From contig NZ_JAHUWJ010000001.1 of the NCBI RefSeq assembly GCF_019219075.1, positions 558,001 to 622,000 of the forward strand: a DNA stretch of 64,000 bases, in the 5' to 3' direction. Below the pieces are notes generated by a model. It was not told the origin of the DNA and did not search any database. It saw only the letters and a list, made by a program, of their open reading frames with translations. Origin of the DNA: Chitinophaga sp. sic0106 (GTDB lineage: Bacteria > Bacteroidota > Bacteroidia > Chitinophagales > Chitinophagaceae). Shown here in pieces: positions 34,634 through 43,213 of this stretch. The translations under genes were made by a program, and so were the position numbers. The first letter of the stretch is position 1; each line of letters begins with the position of its first letter.

Positions 34634-35767
34634 ATGAAAATTGCTGTTAATGCCGCTTGCCTTCGCAGGGATTTACCTGCTGACACCGGGGCGGTGGCCA
34701 CACAAATCATAGTTACACTTTGCAGGCAGCAGCCGGAGCATCAGTTTATTTTATTCTTCGACGGGCCAGTGCCTGCCGGATTGGAGTTGCCGCCAAACGT
34801 AACGCCGGTGGTGTTGCCGCTGCGTGGCGACAAAGCCTGGCATTTATACTGGTGGCTGGAATGGCAGTTGCCAAGGGCCATGAAGGCTTTCCAGCCGGAT
34901 CTTTACCTGGGGCTGGACGGTACCTTGCCGCTAAGGAGTAAATTACCCGCAACACTGCTGATCCGGGACCTGTCGTTTCTGCTGGATGCCGGTTTGCAAT
35001 CAGTAGCCCAGCAAAAGCGCCTGAAGAAAAATCTGATGAACTACCTCTGGAAGGCAAGGACCATAGCGGTGCTTTCTGAAACAGGGAAAGAGGCCGTACT
35101 GGATTTTGCCCCTTCGGTGGCTTCCAGGCTTACGGTCCTTGACATCGGCCTGAGTGATTTATATAAACCGCTGGAATGGGATGACCGGGAAGCGGTAAAA
35201 CGGGAGTTTGCAGGAGGCGCCGAGTATTTCCTGGTGACTGCCGGATTACATCCCCGCAACAATATTATGCCGTTGTTCAAGGCTTTTTCTGCCCTGAAGC
35301 GGCGGCAGTTGTCCAGCATAAAGCTGGTGATTGCAGGATCAGCCACTACGGCCGGTGCCGGAATAGAGAAGGCATTGCCATCCTATAAATTCCGCAACGA
35401 CGTAAACTGGATACGCGATGCTGACCAGGAAACGCTGGCCAGGCTTATGGGTGGCGCCTATGCGCTGGTATATCCCGTGCGGCTGGATGGGCTGGCCTTA
35501 TCGATATACGCCGCACAGCAATGTCAGGTACCGGTGGTAGCTATTGAAGGAAAAGCCGCTCAGGAGGCTGCCGGAGATGCTGCGTTATTCTCTGATCCGG
35601 CGGATCTGGATGACCTGTCCGACAAAATGAGCCGTATTTACAAAGATGAGCAGCTGCGATCGCTGTTGCTCACCAGGATACCGCCACAGAAGGCTTTCAA
35701 CAGTTGGGAAAAGGCCGCAGAGGAGCTCTGGGCGGCTATGACAGGGCCTGTGCCGCAAAATCCCTAA
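34634..35767 (+). CDS. Glycosyltransferase family 1 (GT-B fold)
   Basis: Retaining glycosyltransferase of 377 aa, probably cytoplasmic or peripheral. The N-terminal domain begins MKIAVNAACLRRDLPADTGAVA. The C-terminal donor domain has YFLVTAGLHPRNNIMPLFKAFSAL (after the linker), LVIAGSATTAGAG, and YALVYPVRLDGLALSIYAAQQCQVPVVA, which replaces the usual E-x7-E region (first Glu read as Asp/Leu), so the catalytic acidic pair is weaker than normal. Acceptor unknown. gldC follows after 34 nt. Confidence 0.82.
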   Translation: MKIAVNAACLRRDLPADTGAVATQIIVTLCRQQPEHQFILFFDGPVPAGLELPPNVTPVVLPLRGDKAWHLYWWLEWQLPRAMKAFQPDLYLGLDGTLPLRSKLPATLLIRDLSFLLDAGLQSVAQQKRLKKNLMNYLWKARTIAVLSETGKEAVLDFAPSVASRLTVLDIGLSDLYKPLEWDDREAVKREFAGGAEYFLVTAGLHPRNNIMPLFKAFSALKRRQLSSIKLVIAGSATTAGAGIEKALPSYKFRNDVNWIRDADQETLARLMGGAYALVYPVRLDGLALSIYAAQQCQVPVVAIEGKAAQEAAGDAALFSDPADLDDLSDKMSRIYKDEQLRSLLLTRIPPQKAFNSWEKAAEELWAAMTGPVPQNP

Positions 35768-35775
35768 ATGATGCC

Positions 35776-35783
35776 TATTTTTG
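35776..35783 (+). promoter_or_regulatory. Candidate -7 box (TATTTTTG) for gldC
   Basis: Exact TAnnTTTG match 18 nt before the ATG at 35802; no TTG at the right distance. Confidence 0.4.
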
Positions 35784-35801
35784 TGGCCTTAATTGAAAAT
35801 C

Positions 35802-36149
35802 ATGAGTAAGACATCTACCATACAGATCCAGGTTGGACTGGACGAGAACAAAATTCCTGAATCAATAGCCTGGAGCGCAACGGATAACAAGGAAGAACGC
35901 ATGACCAAAGCCAAAGCGATGATGATTTCCTTCTGGGATCCTGCGGAAAAGGCGGCGCTGCGTATAGACCTGTGGACAAAAGATATGATGGTAGACGAAA
36001 TGGCCGATTTCTTTTTCCAGACCCTGATGACCATGGCGGATACCTATGTGAGAGCAACCCAGTACAAAGATCAGGGAGAGGAAATGCGTGCGTTTGCAAA
36101 GGATTTCTTCCAGAAATTCCAGGACAAACAGGCAGCAGAACAAAAATAA
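35802..36149 (+). CDS. gldC: Gliding motility protein GldC homologue
   Basis: Small soluble protein of 115 aa. The sequence STIQIQVGLDENKIPESIAW, KAMMISFWDP, LRIDLWTKDMMVDEMADFFFQTL and YVRAT aligns by eye with GldC, a conserved Bacteroidota protein linked to gliding and type IX secretion in Flavobacterium, where its role is accessory. The frame extends 9 nt upstream to a TTG, but ATG at 35802 gives the usual start MSKTS. No other gld genes are present here. yqeY follows after 21 nt. Confidence 0.88.
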   Translation: MSKTSTIQIQVGLDENKIPESIAWSATDNKEERMTKAKAMMISFWDPAEKAALRIDLWTKDMMVDEMADFFFQTLMTMADTYVRATQYKDQGEEMRAFAKDFFQKFQDKQAAEQK

Positions 36150-36170
36150 TAACCCAATAAAATTCACCAT

Positions 36171-36620
36171 ATGTCATTAGAACTGACTATCAACGCAGAA
36201 ATCAAAGCTGCGATGCTGGGCAAAAAAGAAGCTGACCTGCGTGCACTCCGTGCTATTAAGGCAGCGATACTGCTGGCTAAAACAGCAGAAGGTGGCAACG
36301 GCGAAATTACCGAAGCCGAAGAAAGCAAATTATTACAGAAGCTGGCCAAACAGCGCCGTGATTCCCTCGATATCTTCAGACAGCAGAACAGGGAAGACCT
36401 GGCAGTGAAAGAAGAAGAGGAGCTGGTGGTGATTGAGCGCTTCCTGCCTAAACAGATGGATGAAGCGGAACTGCGTGCCGCGCTGGGCGAAATTATCGCT
36501 TCAGTTGGCGCTGCTTCCCCTGCTGATATGGGCAAAGTGATGGGCGTAGCTACCAAGCAACTGGCAGGTAAGGCTGATGGAAAGGCTATTTCTGCTATGG
36601 TAAAGGAATTATTGAAATAA
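36171..36620 (+). CDS. GatB/YqeY domain protein
   Basis: Stand-alone YqeY protein of 149 aa, related to the tRNA-binding tail domain of the GatB amidotransferase subunit. Features: an N-terminal helical half (KKEADLRALRAIKAAIL, then LLQKLAKQRRDSLDIF) and the C-terminal domain IERFLPKQMDEAELR, GKVMGVATKQLAGKADGKAISAMVKELL. Its function in cells is not established. Followed by an unusual inverted-repeat-bounded element. Confidence 0.9.
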   Translation: MSLELTINAEIKAAMLGKKEADLRALRAIKAAILLAKTAEGGNGEITEAEESKLLQKLAKQRRDSLDIFRQQNREDLAVKEEEELVVIERFLPKQMDEAELRAALGEIIASVGAASPADMGKVMGVATKQLAGKADGKAISAMVKELLK

Positions 36621-36628
36621 TATAGTCA

Positions 36629-36739
36629 GGTTTTATTAAATAACCTTTTGGTTTCCTCCGCGCAGCGGGGGATACCAAAAGTAGGATGACGCCGAAGGTG
36701 TCATCCTGCTTTATAGAAAATTAATTATTTAATAAAACC
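36629..36739. repeat. 111-bp element: 15-bp terminal inverted repeats enclosing twin hairpins
   Basis: Perfect terminal repeats GGTTTTATTAAATAA (36629-36643) and TTATTTAATAAAACC (36725-36739). Inside: hairpin 1, 17-bp arms 36645-36661 and 36665-36681 with one mismatch, loop GCA; hairpin 2, 11-bp arms 36683-36693 and 36697-36707 with one wobble, loop GAA, preceded by GTAG. No clean target-site duplication is visible. It lies between yqeY and cvpA and has the shape of a miniature inverted-repeat element or an unusual transcription stop. Confidence 0.7.
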
Positions 36740-36754
36740 CTCACCATTTCGCAC

Positions 36755-37297
36755 ATGCCGATAGACGTAGTTTTCGCCATTATCATGGTTTTTGCGATAT
36801 ACAAAGGGTTTACACGGGGCCTGATCGTTGCCGTGTTTTCCATGATCGGTCTGGTGCTGGGCATGGTCGTAGCACTCAAACTCAGCGCGGTTACAGCATT
36901 ATACGTACAACAACACTGGAACCTACACTTTATCTGGCTGCCTGCACTTTGTTATATTTGCCTGTTTCTGGCGGTAGTACTGTTAGTAAGATTAGGAGCC
37001 ACGGCCCTACAGGGGGTGGTAGAGCTGGTTTTGCTGGGCTGGCTTAATAAATTGGGTGGAATTTTATTGTATAGCGCCATTTTTATAATAATTTACAGCG
37101 TTTTGCTGTGGATGGCCAACCAACTGTACTGGCTCAGTCCCGAAACTAAATTGCAGTCTGTAGTATATCCCTATATTGAAAAAGTAGGCCCGTGGACAGT
37201 GGATAATATAGGAAAGGTGATCCCTCTTTTCAGAGATCTGTTCACGCAATTACAGGCTTTCTTTGAAGAAGCAGCCCACCATATTCAACCTAGTTGA
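36755..37297 (+). CDS. CvpA family membrane protein
   Basis: Inner-membrane protein of 180 aa with four hydrophobic segments. The N-terminal PIDVVFAIIMVFAIYKGFTRGLIVAVFSMIGLVLGMVVALKLS carries the typical D...G..RG......F...G......A..... pattern of the CvpA family. Members affect colicin V production and envelope stress tolerance; the molecular action is unknown. It stands 15 nt beyond the inverted-repeat element. Confidence 0.85.
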   Translation: MPIDVVFAIIMVFAIYKGFTRGLIVAVFSMIGLVLGMVVALKLSAVTALYVQQHWNLHFIWLPALCYICLFLAVVLLVRLGATALQGVVELVLLGWLNKLGGILLYSAIFIIIYSVLLWMANQLYWLSPETKLQSVVYPYIEKVGPWTVDNIGKVIPLFRDLFTQLQAFFEEAAHHIQPS

Positions 37298-37366
37298 CTC
37301 TCTTCAAAGATTATTTAGATTAATAAAAAGAATTATTTTAGCGTAAAATTGACTCAAGATTAGGCA

Positions 37367-38134
37367 ATGGATTACGAAATCAAAACACAGGGTAAATTTA
37401 GTTTTATAGAAGAAGGAGAAGGTGAACCACTGCTGCTATTGCATGGATTATTCGGTGCGTTGAGTAACTTCTCGCACATGATCGAATATTTCAAACAGTA
37501 CAATAAGGTGGTGATCCCGATGCTACCCCTGTATGATTTAAACATCCTGGAAACATCCGTTGGCGGCCTGGCTAAATATGTACACAAGTTTGTAGAAGCC
37601 AGAGGTTACACCAACATTCACCTGATGGGTAACTCCCTCGGTGGTCACGTAGCATTGGTATACCTGCTTAAACATCCTGAAGCTCCTGTGAAATCGCTGA
37701 TCCTCACCGGCAGCTCCGGCCTGTTCGAAAACGGTATGGGCGAAACCTATCCTAAACGTGGCGACTACGAATACATCCGCAAGAAAGCAGAGCTTACCTT
37801 CTATGATCCTGCCATCGCTACCAAAGAGCTGGTAGATGAAATGTTCGAAATCGTTAATAACCGACTCAAGGTAATCAAGATCATCACCCTTGCTAAATCC
37901 GCTATACGGCATAACCTGGGCGAAGAACTCCGTGAAATCAAGCAGCCTACCATGCTGATCTGGGGTAACAATGATACGATCACTCCGCCAATGGTGGGTG
38001 AAGAGTTCCAAAAATTAATTCCAAACTCCCAACTGGAGTTCATAGACAAGTGCGGGCACGCACCTATGATGGAAGTTCCCGGTGAATTTAATGTGATCCT
38101 GCATAAGTTTTTGGATAGTTTAAAGAACAAATAG
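37367..38134 (+). CDS. Alpha/beta hydrolase
   Basis: Soluble hydrolase of 255 aa: LLLLHGLFGALSNF (oxyanion HG), LMGNSLGGHVALVY (nucleophile Ser in GNSLGG), an acid in MLIWGNNDTITPP and DKCGHAPMMEVPGEF with the catalytic His. The pattern is that of the MhpC/BioH-like group; substrate unknown. It stands alone between cvpA and the CBS gene. Confidence 0.87.
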   Translation: MDYEIKTQGKFSFIEEGEGEPLLLLHGLFGALSNFSHMIEYFKQYNKVVIPMLPLYDLNILETSVGGLAKYVHKFVEARGYTNIHLMGNSLGGHVALVYLLKHPEAPVKSLILTGSSGLFENGMGETYPKRGDYEYIRKKAELTFYDPAIATKELVDEMFEIVNNRLKVIKIITLAKSAIRHNLGEELREIKQPTMLIWGNNDTITPPMVGEEFQKLIPNSQLEFIDKCGHAPMMEVPGEFNVILHKFLDSLKNK

Positions 38135-38262
38135 GCCAACTTATTGGTATAGAATAGTGTGCGTGTGCATTGCTATCGCAGCATGTCCTTACAGGCCTGT
38201 TCATGGAATTTGTTTTTCTGTTGGGATTTTCTTTGTTATTATTGTACTAAGAATACACGACG

Positions 38263-38925
38263 ATGATTGCCAGAGAACTCATATCTACCACTATTCCTGT
38301 ACTGCATCCAAACGATGCGGGAACGGAAGCTTTGCGGCTGATGAACGAGTTTCACGTTACCCAACTGCCGCTGGTAGCAGAGGATAAGTATGCAGCATTG
38401 ATCGATGAAGATACCGTGCTGGACTGGGATAACCCGGATATCCTCCTGGAAGCAGCTCCTTACGGTAACCTCAAACCCGCTATTCCTGAACAGGCGCACC
38501 ACCTGGAAGCACTTAAACTCTTTTATGAATTTAAGCTCTCCGTACTGCCAGTAGTATCAAAAGAAAATGATTACCTGGGGCTGATCTCTAAAGATACCCT
38601 CCTGGCTGCACTGGCGCAGTTTAACGCCGTGAAAGACCCCGGTGGACTGATCGCACTGGATCTTGACCCCCGTGATTACAGCCTGAGCGAAATCGCCCGC
38701 ATCGCTGAATCCAACGATGTAAGCATCCTCAGCGTGCAAACCATTACCGACCCGCAAACCGGCAGGCTCGAAGTATTACTCAAAACTAACCGTCTCGATC
38801 TCCAGGCCCTGGTAGCCACTTTCGAACGATTTAACTACACCATCAAATACCTCTTCTCTGAAACTGAGGAAGAAGACCTCGTTAAAAAGAATTACGATCT
38901 GTTGATGAATTATATCAGCATGTAA
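38263..38925 (+). CDS. CBS domain protein
   Basis: Soluble protein of 220 aa: a CBS pair (residues ~1-115: ISTTIPVLHPNDAGTEALRLM, FHVTQLPLV, LKLFYEFKLSVLPVV) followed by an ACT-like C-terminal segment (RIAESNDVSILSVQTI, TGRLEVLLKTNR, ALVATFERFNYTIKYLF). CBS pairs bind adenine nucleotides, so a nucleotide-sensing role is likely (inference). In Bacteroidota a similar protein is commonly followed by NAD kinase; here nadK is two genes downstream. Confidence 0.85.
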   Translation: MIARELISTTIPVLHPNDAGTEALRLMNEFHVTQLPLVAEDKYAALIDEDTVLDWDNPDILLEAAPYGNLKPAIPEQAHHLEALKLFYEFKLSVLPVVSKENDYLGLISKDTLLAALAQFNAVKDPGGLIALDLDPRDYSLSEIARIAESNDVSILSVQTITDPQTGRLEVLLKTNRLDLQALVATFERFNYTIKYLFSETEEEDLVKKNYDLLMNYISM

Positions 38926-38943
38926 TTTCCATCACCAATTTAT

Positions 38944-38951
38944 TATATTTG
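38944..38951 (+). promoter_or_regulatory. Candidate -7 box (TATATTTG) upstream of the POTRA/barrel gene
   Basis: Exact TAnnTTTG match 28 nt before the ATG at 38980; no -33 partner. Confidence 0.35.
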
Positions 38952-38979
38952 GTTTTAGTCATTAATTTTTTGTGCCTAC

Positions 38980-40392
38980 ATGCTGAGACGCTGCTGCTTT
39001 ATGCTGGTAATATTGTGCCTGCTTGGAATCGTGTTGCCCGTGGCAGCCCAAAATGCCAGTAATACCCCTGATAACCAGGGATATCTTATTGTCAGAAATG
39101 TAATCATCACCGGGAATAAGAAAACTCGTACCGCCATCATCCTCCGGGAATTAAGTACCGTGCCGGGAGATACGATATACCTTAAAGATCTCGCTGAAAC
39201 ACTGGAGGAACGCCGCAAGCAGCTCCTCAATACCTCCCTGTTCCTCAACGTTACCGCCAATGTTAAAAACTGGGACGGCGATCATGCTGACCTTGTTTTT
39301 GATGTTTGGGAAAGATGGTACACCTTCGCATTCCCCATTTTCAAGTTGGCCGACAGGAACTTTAACCAATGGTGGGTAGAGAAAAACCATAGTCTCGACC
39401 GCGTAAACATAGGTGTCAAAGGCACACAGGGCAACCTCACCGGCCGCAATGATGAACTCAATGCCGGTATTCAGGTTGGCTATACCCAGCGGATTTCCTT
39501 TTCCTATTCAGTGCCGTATATAGATAAGCGTTACCGCCATGGCCTGGGCATCTCCTTTGCGTACAGCCGTAACCGGGAGGTAAACGACAGTACCGACTTC
39601 AACAAACAACTCTTTTTCCGGCAGGATGGCTTTGTGCGGCAACTTTATAATGTAGGCCTCACCTACAGCTACCGCCCCGGCATCAACACCCGCCACAGGG
39701 TGATGCTGGCCTATAACTATGAAAAAGTAGTGGACTCCGTGGCCATCCTCAACCCCGATTACCTCGGCGGAGGACGCACCAAGGTAAATTACCTGGACCT
39801 GGCCTATCGGATGGAATATGTGAAGGCCGACAGCTGGCAATACCCGCTCAAAGGGTTGCGTATCATGGGAGAGATTGGGAAAAGAGGTTTCGCCGGACTC
39901 AATGATATCAACGATTTTCGTATACGGCTCAACGTAGCCAAATACTGGCAGCTGGCATCCAAAACTTACCTGGCCACAGGCCTGCGCAGTATGGCAAAAT
40001 TTGGGGCTGATCAGCCTTACATCAACCGACAGGCAATGGGTTACGGGGATGACTACCTCCGCGGCCTCGAATATTTTGTAGTAGATGGTACCAGCTTCGC
40101 CATTGTGAAAACCAGCTTGCGACAGGAAGTACTCTCCACCCGCTTCCGCCTGCCGGTAGTGCCTAAGAAGTTCAGTACCGTACCACTGCGGATATTTGTG
40201 AAGGCTTATGGCGACGGTGGGTACAGCTATTCAAAATTTCCCGGAAACGGTGAGTTGAATAACCGCATGTTATACAGCGGAGGGTTTGGACTCGACATCG
40301 TTTCCTTCTACGATACCTGTCTTCGTATAGAGTACAGCTTTAACCAGTTAGGGCAAAAAGGCCTATTTTTACACACGAGTATAGATATGTAA
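38980..40392 (+). CDS. Outer-membrane protein with POTRA domain and BamA/TamA-like barrel
   Basis: Omp85-type protein of 470 aa. Signal peptide at the N-terminus (FMLVILCLLGIVLPVAAQ). One POTRA repeat follows (IVRNVIITGNKKTRTAIILRELSTVPGD, then LFLNVTANV). From about residue 125 the sequence alternates aromatic and polar residues typical of beta strands, ending LGQKGLFLHTSIDM. With a single POTRA it is much shorter than the true BamA at 43194 and so is a distinct paralogue. nadK starts 12 nt downstream. Confidence 0.87.
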   Translation: MLRRCCFMLVILCLLGIVLPVAAQNASNTPDNQGYLIVRNVIITGNKKTRTAIILRELSTVPGDTIYLKDLAETLEERRKQLLNTSLFLNVTANVKNWDGDHADLVFDVWERWYTFAFPIFKLADRNFNQWWVEKNHSLDRVNIGVKGTQGNLTGRNDELNAGIQVGYTQRISFSYSVPYIDKRYRHGLGISFAYSRNREVNDSTDFNKQLFFRQDGFVRQLYNVGLTYSYRPGINTRHRVMLAYNYEKVVDSVAILNPDYLGGGRTKVNYLDLAYRMEYVKADSWQYPLKGLRIMGEIGKRGFAGLNDINDFRIRLNVAKYWQLASKTYLATGLRSMAKFGADQPYINRQAMGYGDDYLRGLEYFVVDGTSFAIVKTSLRQEVLSTRFRLPVVPKKFSTVPLRIFVKAYGDGGYSYSKFPGNGELNNRMLYSGGFGLDIVSFYDTCLRIEYSFNQLGQKGLFLHTSIDM

Positions 40393-40404
40393 AGTATAAC
40401 AGGT

Positions 40405-41295
40405 ATGCAGGTAGCACTATATAGCCGAGGATTTATCACAGAAGACATTAATAATATCCGCTTATTGCTGGATGAACTGCATCGCGCGGAAATTACGGCG
40501 ATCCTGTATGAACCTTTCTATCGTACATTGGTGCAGCACATTAGTTTTGAGGTACCTCCCAACGTGTTTTTCACTGCTGAAGAACTGCCTGGTAAAATTG
40601 ATTTTCTTATAAGTTTAGGGGGAGATGGAACGCTGCTGGACACCGTTTGCTACGTCCGGGATACAAACATTCCTGTGATCGGTATCAACTTCGGACGTCT
40701 CGGGTTTCTGGCCAGCATCGGTAAAGATGAGATCCACAGCCTGGTACAGGCCCTGCTGCATCGCACCTATATTGTGGATACCCGTAGCCTGGTGCACCTG
40801 GATGCCAATATCCCGCTGTTTGGCGATATCCCCTATGCACTCAACGAATTCACTATTCATAAGAAAGATACCTCCGCGATGGTGAAGATTCATACTTACC
40901 TGAACGGAGAATTCCTGAATACCTATTGGGCCGATGGCCTGATTGTATCCACCCCAACCGGTTCTACCGGGTATAGCCTCAGTTGTGGCGGCCCGATTGT
41001 ATTTCCAGATGCCGGCAACTTTGTAATTACGCCGGTGGCGCCCCATAACCTCAACGTAAGGCCTATCATAGTGCCGGACGATAACGTAATATCCTTTGAA
41101 GTAGAAGGCCGCAGCGACCAGTTTCTCTGTACCCTCGATTCCAGGATGGAGACGATCGACAGCAATGTGCAGCTGGCTATACGAAAAGAGTCGTTCAAAC
41201 TCAGCCTGTTACGCCTTGACGACAGCAATTTCCTGCATACCCTGCGAAATAAGCTGCTTTGGGGTATTGATGCCCGTAATATGATCAAGATTTAG
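40405..41295 (+). CDS. nadK: NAD kinase
   Basis: Makes NADP from NAD and ATP. The catalytic GGDGT (residues 72-76) in LISLGGDGTLLD, the INFGRLGFLA block, NEFTIHKK and the DGLIVSTPTGSTGYSLSCGGPI signature are all intact. Length 296 aa is usual. It lies 12 nt after the outer-membrane protein gene and 71 nt before the DUF6089 gene, so it may be part of a run of genes leading into uppS-bamA. Confidence 0.96.
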   Translation: MQVALYSRGFITEDINNIRLLLDELHRAEITAILYEPFYRTLVQHISFEVPPNVFFTAEELPGKIDFLISLGGDGTLLDTVCYVRDTNIPVIGINFGRLGFLASIGKDEIHSLVQALLHRTYIVDTRSLVHLDANIPLFGDIPYALNEFTIHKKDTSAMVKIHTYLNGEFLNTYWADGLIVSTPTGSTGYSLSCGGPIVFPDAGNFVITPVAPHNLNVRPIIVPDDNVISFEVEGRSDQFLCTLDSRMETIDSNVQLAIRKESFKLSLLRLDDSNFLHTLRNKLLWGIDARNMIKI

Positions 41296-41366
41296 ATGCC
41301 GGTAAAAATTTCCTGCCTCACATATTAAATAAATCCTGTATTGTAGCGTTTAAGTATAACTGATTT

Positions 41367-42233
41367 ATGCGCAAGAAACTTTTATATCCTGGAAACTTCG
41401 TATCTGCATGGCTGTTAGCCGCGGGATTGCTCCTGTCGGGAAGCGTTGCTGCCCAGCAGGAATTGGAATATGTGGGGGAGCTGGGTGTTTCGATAGGCAC
41501 GGCACATTATTTTGGCGACCTGAATACACGCAGGGCGCTGAATGCGATGAAGCCGTCGGTAGGTATCTATTACCGGAAGTATTTCAATGATTATGTGGGA
41601 GTTAGGGCGCACGGGCGGTATATGCAGCTGGGTTATTCCGATGTTTATAACGATAATGAATTTCAGCGGCGCAGGAACCTGAGTTTCAATACCGATCTTT
41701 TTGAGCTGGCTTTTCAGGGAGATTTTAATTTTTTTCGGTTTGAGCCGGGATCGTTAGATAGAAGATTTTCACCATATTTTACCGGCGGGATCAGCGTGTT
41801 TCGCTATAATCCTTATGCTTATCTGGACGGCCAAAAATATTTTTTACAGCCGTTACATACAGAAGGGCAGGGCACCTCGGTGTATCCGGAGCGTAAGCCT
41901 TACAGTCTGCTGAGCTATGCCTGGCTGATTGGGGGCGGTTTCAAGTATAATATTTCCCGGAAGGTGAATGTGGCCATAGAGGCGGTGTACCGGTATACGG
42001 AAACCGATTACCTGGATGATGTGAGCACCACTTATGCAGGGGCTTCGGCGTTTCCGCCGGGCTTTAACGGGCAGCCATCGGTGGCTTACCAGCTGCAGGA
42101 CAGGTCGGGTGCCGTGGGTGATCCGCTGGGTGTAAAGGGCTTCCAGCGCGGCAATAGCCGGGATAAGGACCAGTTTATAACTATCGAGCTCTCCATTAGC
42201 ATATTATTTACCTCTTATCACTGCAAATTTTAG
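41367..42233 (+). CDS. DUF6089 family outer-membrane-like protein
   Basis: Exported protein of 288 aa with a signal peptide (WLLAAGLLLSGSVAAQQ). The mature part begins ELEYVGELGVSIGTAHYFGDLN and shows repeated beta-strand patterns with Tyr/Phe, compatible with an eight-stranded barrel. DUF6089 proteins are typically found directly before uppS and bamA in Bacteroidota, as here, so a role in outer-membrane assembly is plausible but unproven. Confidence 0.82.
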   Translation: MRKKLLYPGNFVSAWLLAAGLLLSGSVAAQQELEYVGELGVSIGTAHYFGDLNTRRALNAMKPSVGIYYRKYFNDYVGVRAHGRYMQLGYSDVYNDNEFQRRRNLSFNTDLFELAFQGDFNFFRFEPGSLDRRFSPYFTGGISVFRYNPYAYLDGQKYFLQPLHTEGQGTSVYPERKPYSLLSYAWLIGGGFKYNISRKVNVAIEAVYRYTETDYLDDVSTTYAGASAFPPGFNGQPSVAYQLQDRSGAVGDPLGVKGFQRGNSRDKDQFITIELSISILFTSYHCKF

Positions 42234-42238
42234 ATACC

Positions 42239-42266
42239 TTTGCCCGGCTTTCTACCGGCGGGCAAA
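42239..42266 (+). terminator. Hairpin after the DUF6089 gene
   Basis: TTTGCCCG (42239-42246) and CGGGCAAA (42259-42266), perfect, 12-nt loop, followed by CTTTCCC. Placed 5 nt past the stop codon; a weak T-tract makes terminator function likely but not certain. Confidence 0.5.
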
Positions 42267-42363
42267 CTTTCCCGTTAAACAGCCAAACAATACCTGCGAA
42301 TTCTCTGGAATGCGCTATGGTGCTGTATTCGCTGTTAAAACTACGTTAAAAACCCCTGCCGCG

Positions 42364-42394
42364 TTTGGCTAAAAAAGTCATTACTCTATTTTTG
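42364..42394 (+). promoter_or_regulatory. Promoter of the uppS-bamA-ompH unit
   Basis: TTTG at 42364-42367, 19 nt, TATTTTTG at 42387-42394: a full consensus match. A second -7-like box, TATCTTTG, follows directly at 42395-42402. It predicts a start near 42400 and a leader of about 50 nt before the uppS ATG. Confidence 0.75.
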
Positions 42395-42451
42395 TATCTT
42401 TGCACACTTTTAGTAAATCTGTTATAATCTGTTAATATACGCCTGACACAA

Positions 42452-43213
42452 ATGAGTTTGAAGGATAAATTGGACTTACAACGGCTACCGAAACACATCG
42501 CCATAATTATGGACGGGAATGGCCGTTGGGCTAAAGAGAGGGGACAGGACAGGCTGTACGGGCATCACGAAGGGGTGGAAAGTGTGCGTAACATCGTTGA
42601 GACCTGTGCAGAACTTGGAATAGGTTATCTGACCCTGTACGCTTTCTCCACCGAAAACTGGGACCGCCCGGTGTATGAGGTGAATGGAATTATGGAATTA
42701 CTGGTAAACACCATCCGCAAGGAGGTGAATACCCTTTCTAAAAATAATATCAGGCTGAATGTGATCGGGGACCTGGACATGTTGCCAGCCCAGGCCAAAC
42801 AGGAAATGGAGGAGGCCATTGCGCTAACCAGCCATAATACCGGCCTGACTCTTATAATGGCCCTTAGCTATAGCGCCAGGTGGGAAATTGTGAACGCGGC
42901 CAAAAAAATTGCAGCTGATGCACAAAAAGGTATATTGGACCCGGCTACAGTTTCCGCCGATGTATTCGAGAAATATCTCTGTACCGCCGGATTTCCTGAT
43001 CCGGAATTAATGATCCGTACAAGTGGAGAATGCAGGATCAGTAATTTCCTTTTATACCAACTGGCTTACGCGGAACTGTATTTTACAGACACCCGCTGGC
43101 CCGACTTCCGCAATGAGAATCTTTACGAAGCCATCTTAAATTACCAAACCAGAGAAAGGCGTTTTGGCAAAACAAGCGAACAAATTCAGCAGAATGAAGA
43201 AATTATTTCCTAA
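42452..43213 (+). CDS. uppS: Isoprenyl transferase (undecaprenyl diphosphate synthase)
   Basis: Condenses isopentenyl units in cis to make the C55 lipid carrier for peptidoglycan and O-antigen. HIAIIMDGNGRWAKERG holds the catalytic Asp (residue 21); YLTLYAFSTENWDRP, SARWEIVNAA, and DPELMIRTSGECRISNFLLYQLAYAELYF are family signatures. 253 aa is normal. Its 3' end overlaps the bamA start by 20 nt, so the two are tightly coupled. Confidence 0.96.
   Translation: MSLKDKLDLQRLPKHIAIIMDGNGRWAKERGQDRLYGHHEGVESVRNIVETCAELGIGYLTLYAFSTENWDRPVYEVNGIMELLVNTIRKEVNTLSKNNIRLNVIGDLDMLPAQAKQEMEEAIALTSHNTGLTLIMALSYSARWEIVNAAKKIAADAQKGILDPATVSADVFEKYLCTAGFPDPELMIRTSGECRISNFLLYQLAYAELYFTDTRWPDFRNENLYEAILNYQTRERRFGKTSEQIQQNEEIIS

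Noticed and set aside
42235..42242. TACCTTTG as a second uppS promoter
   Set aside because: It lies in the arm of a hairpin directly after the DUF6089 stop and has no -33 partner; the site at 42364-42394 is far better.
43164..43193. Upstream start for bamA
   Set aside because: It would place ten residues before the signal peptide; ATG 43194 gives a proper signal sequence.
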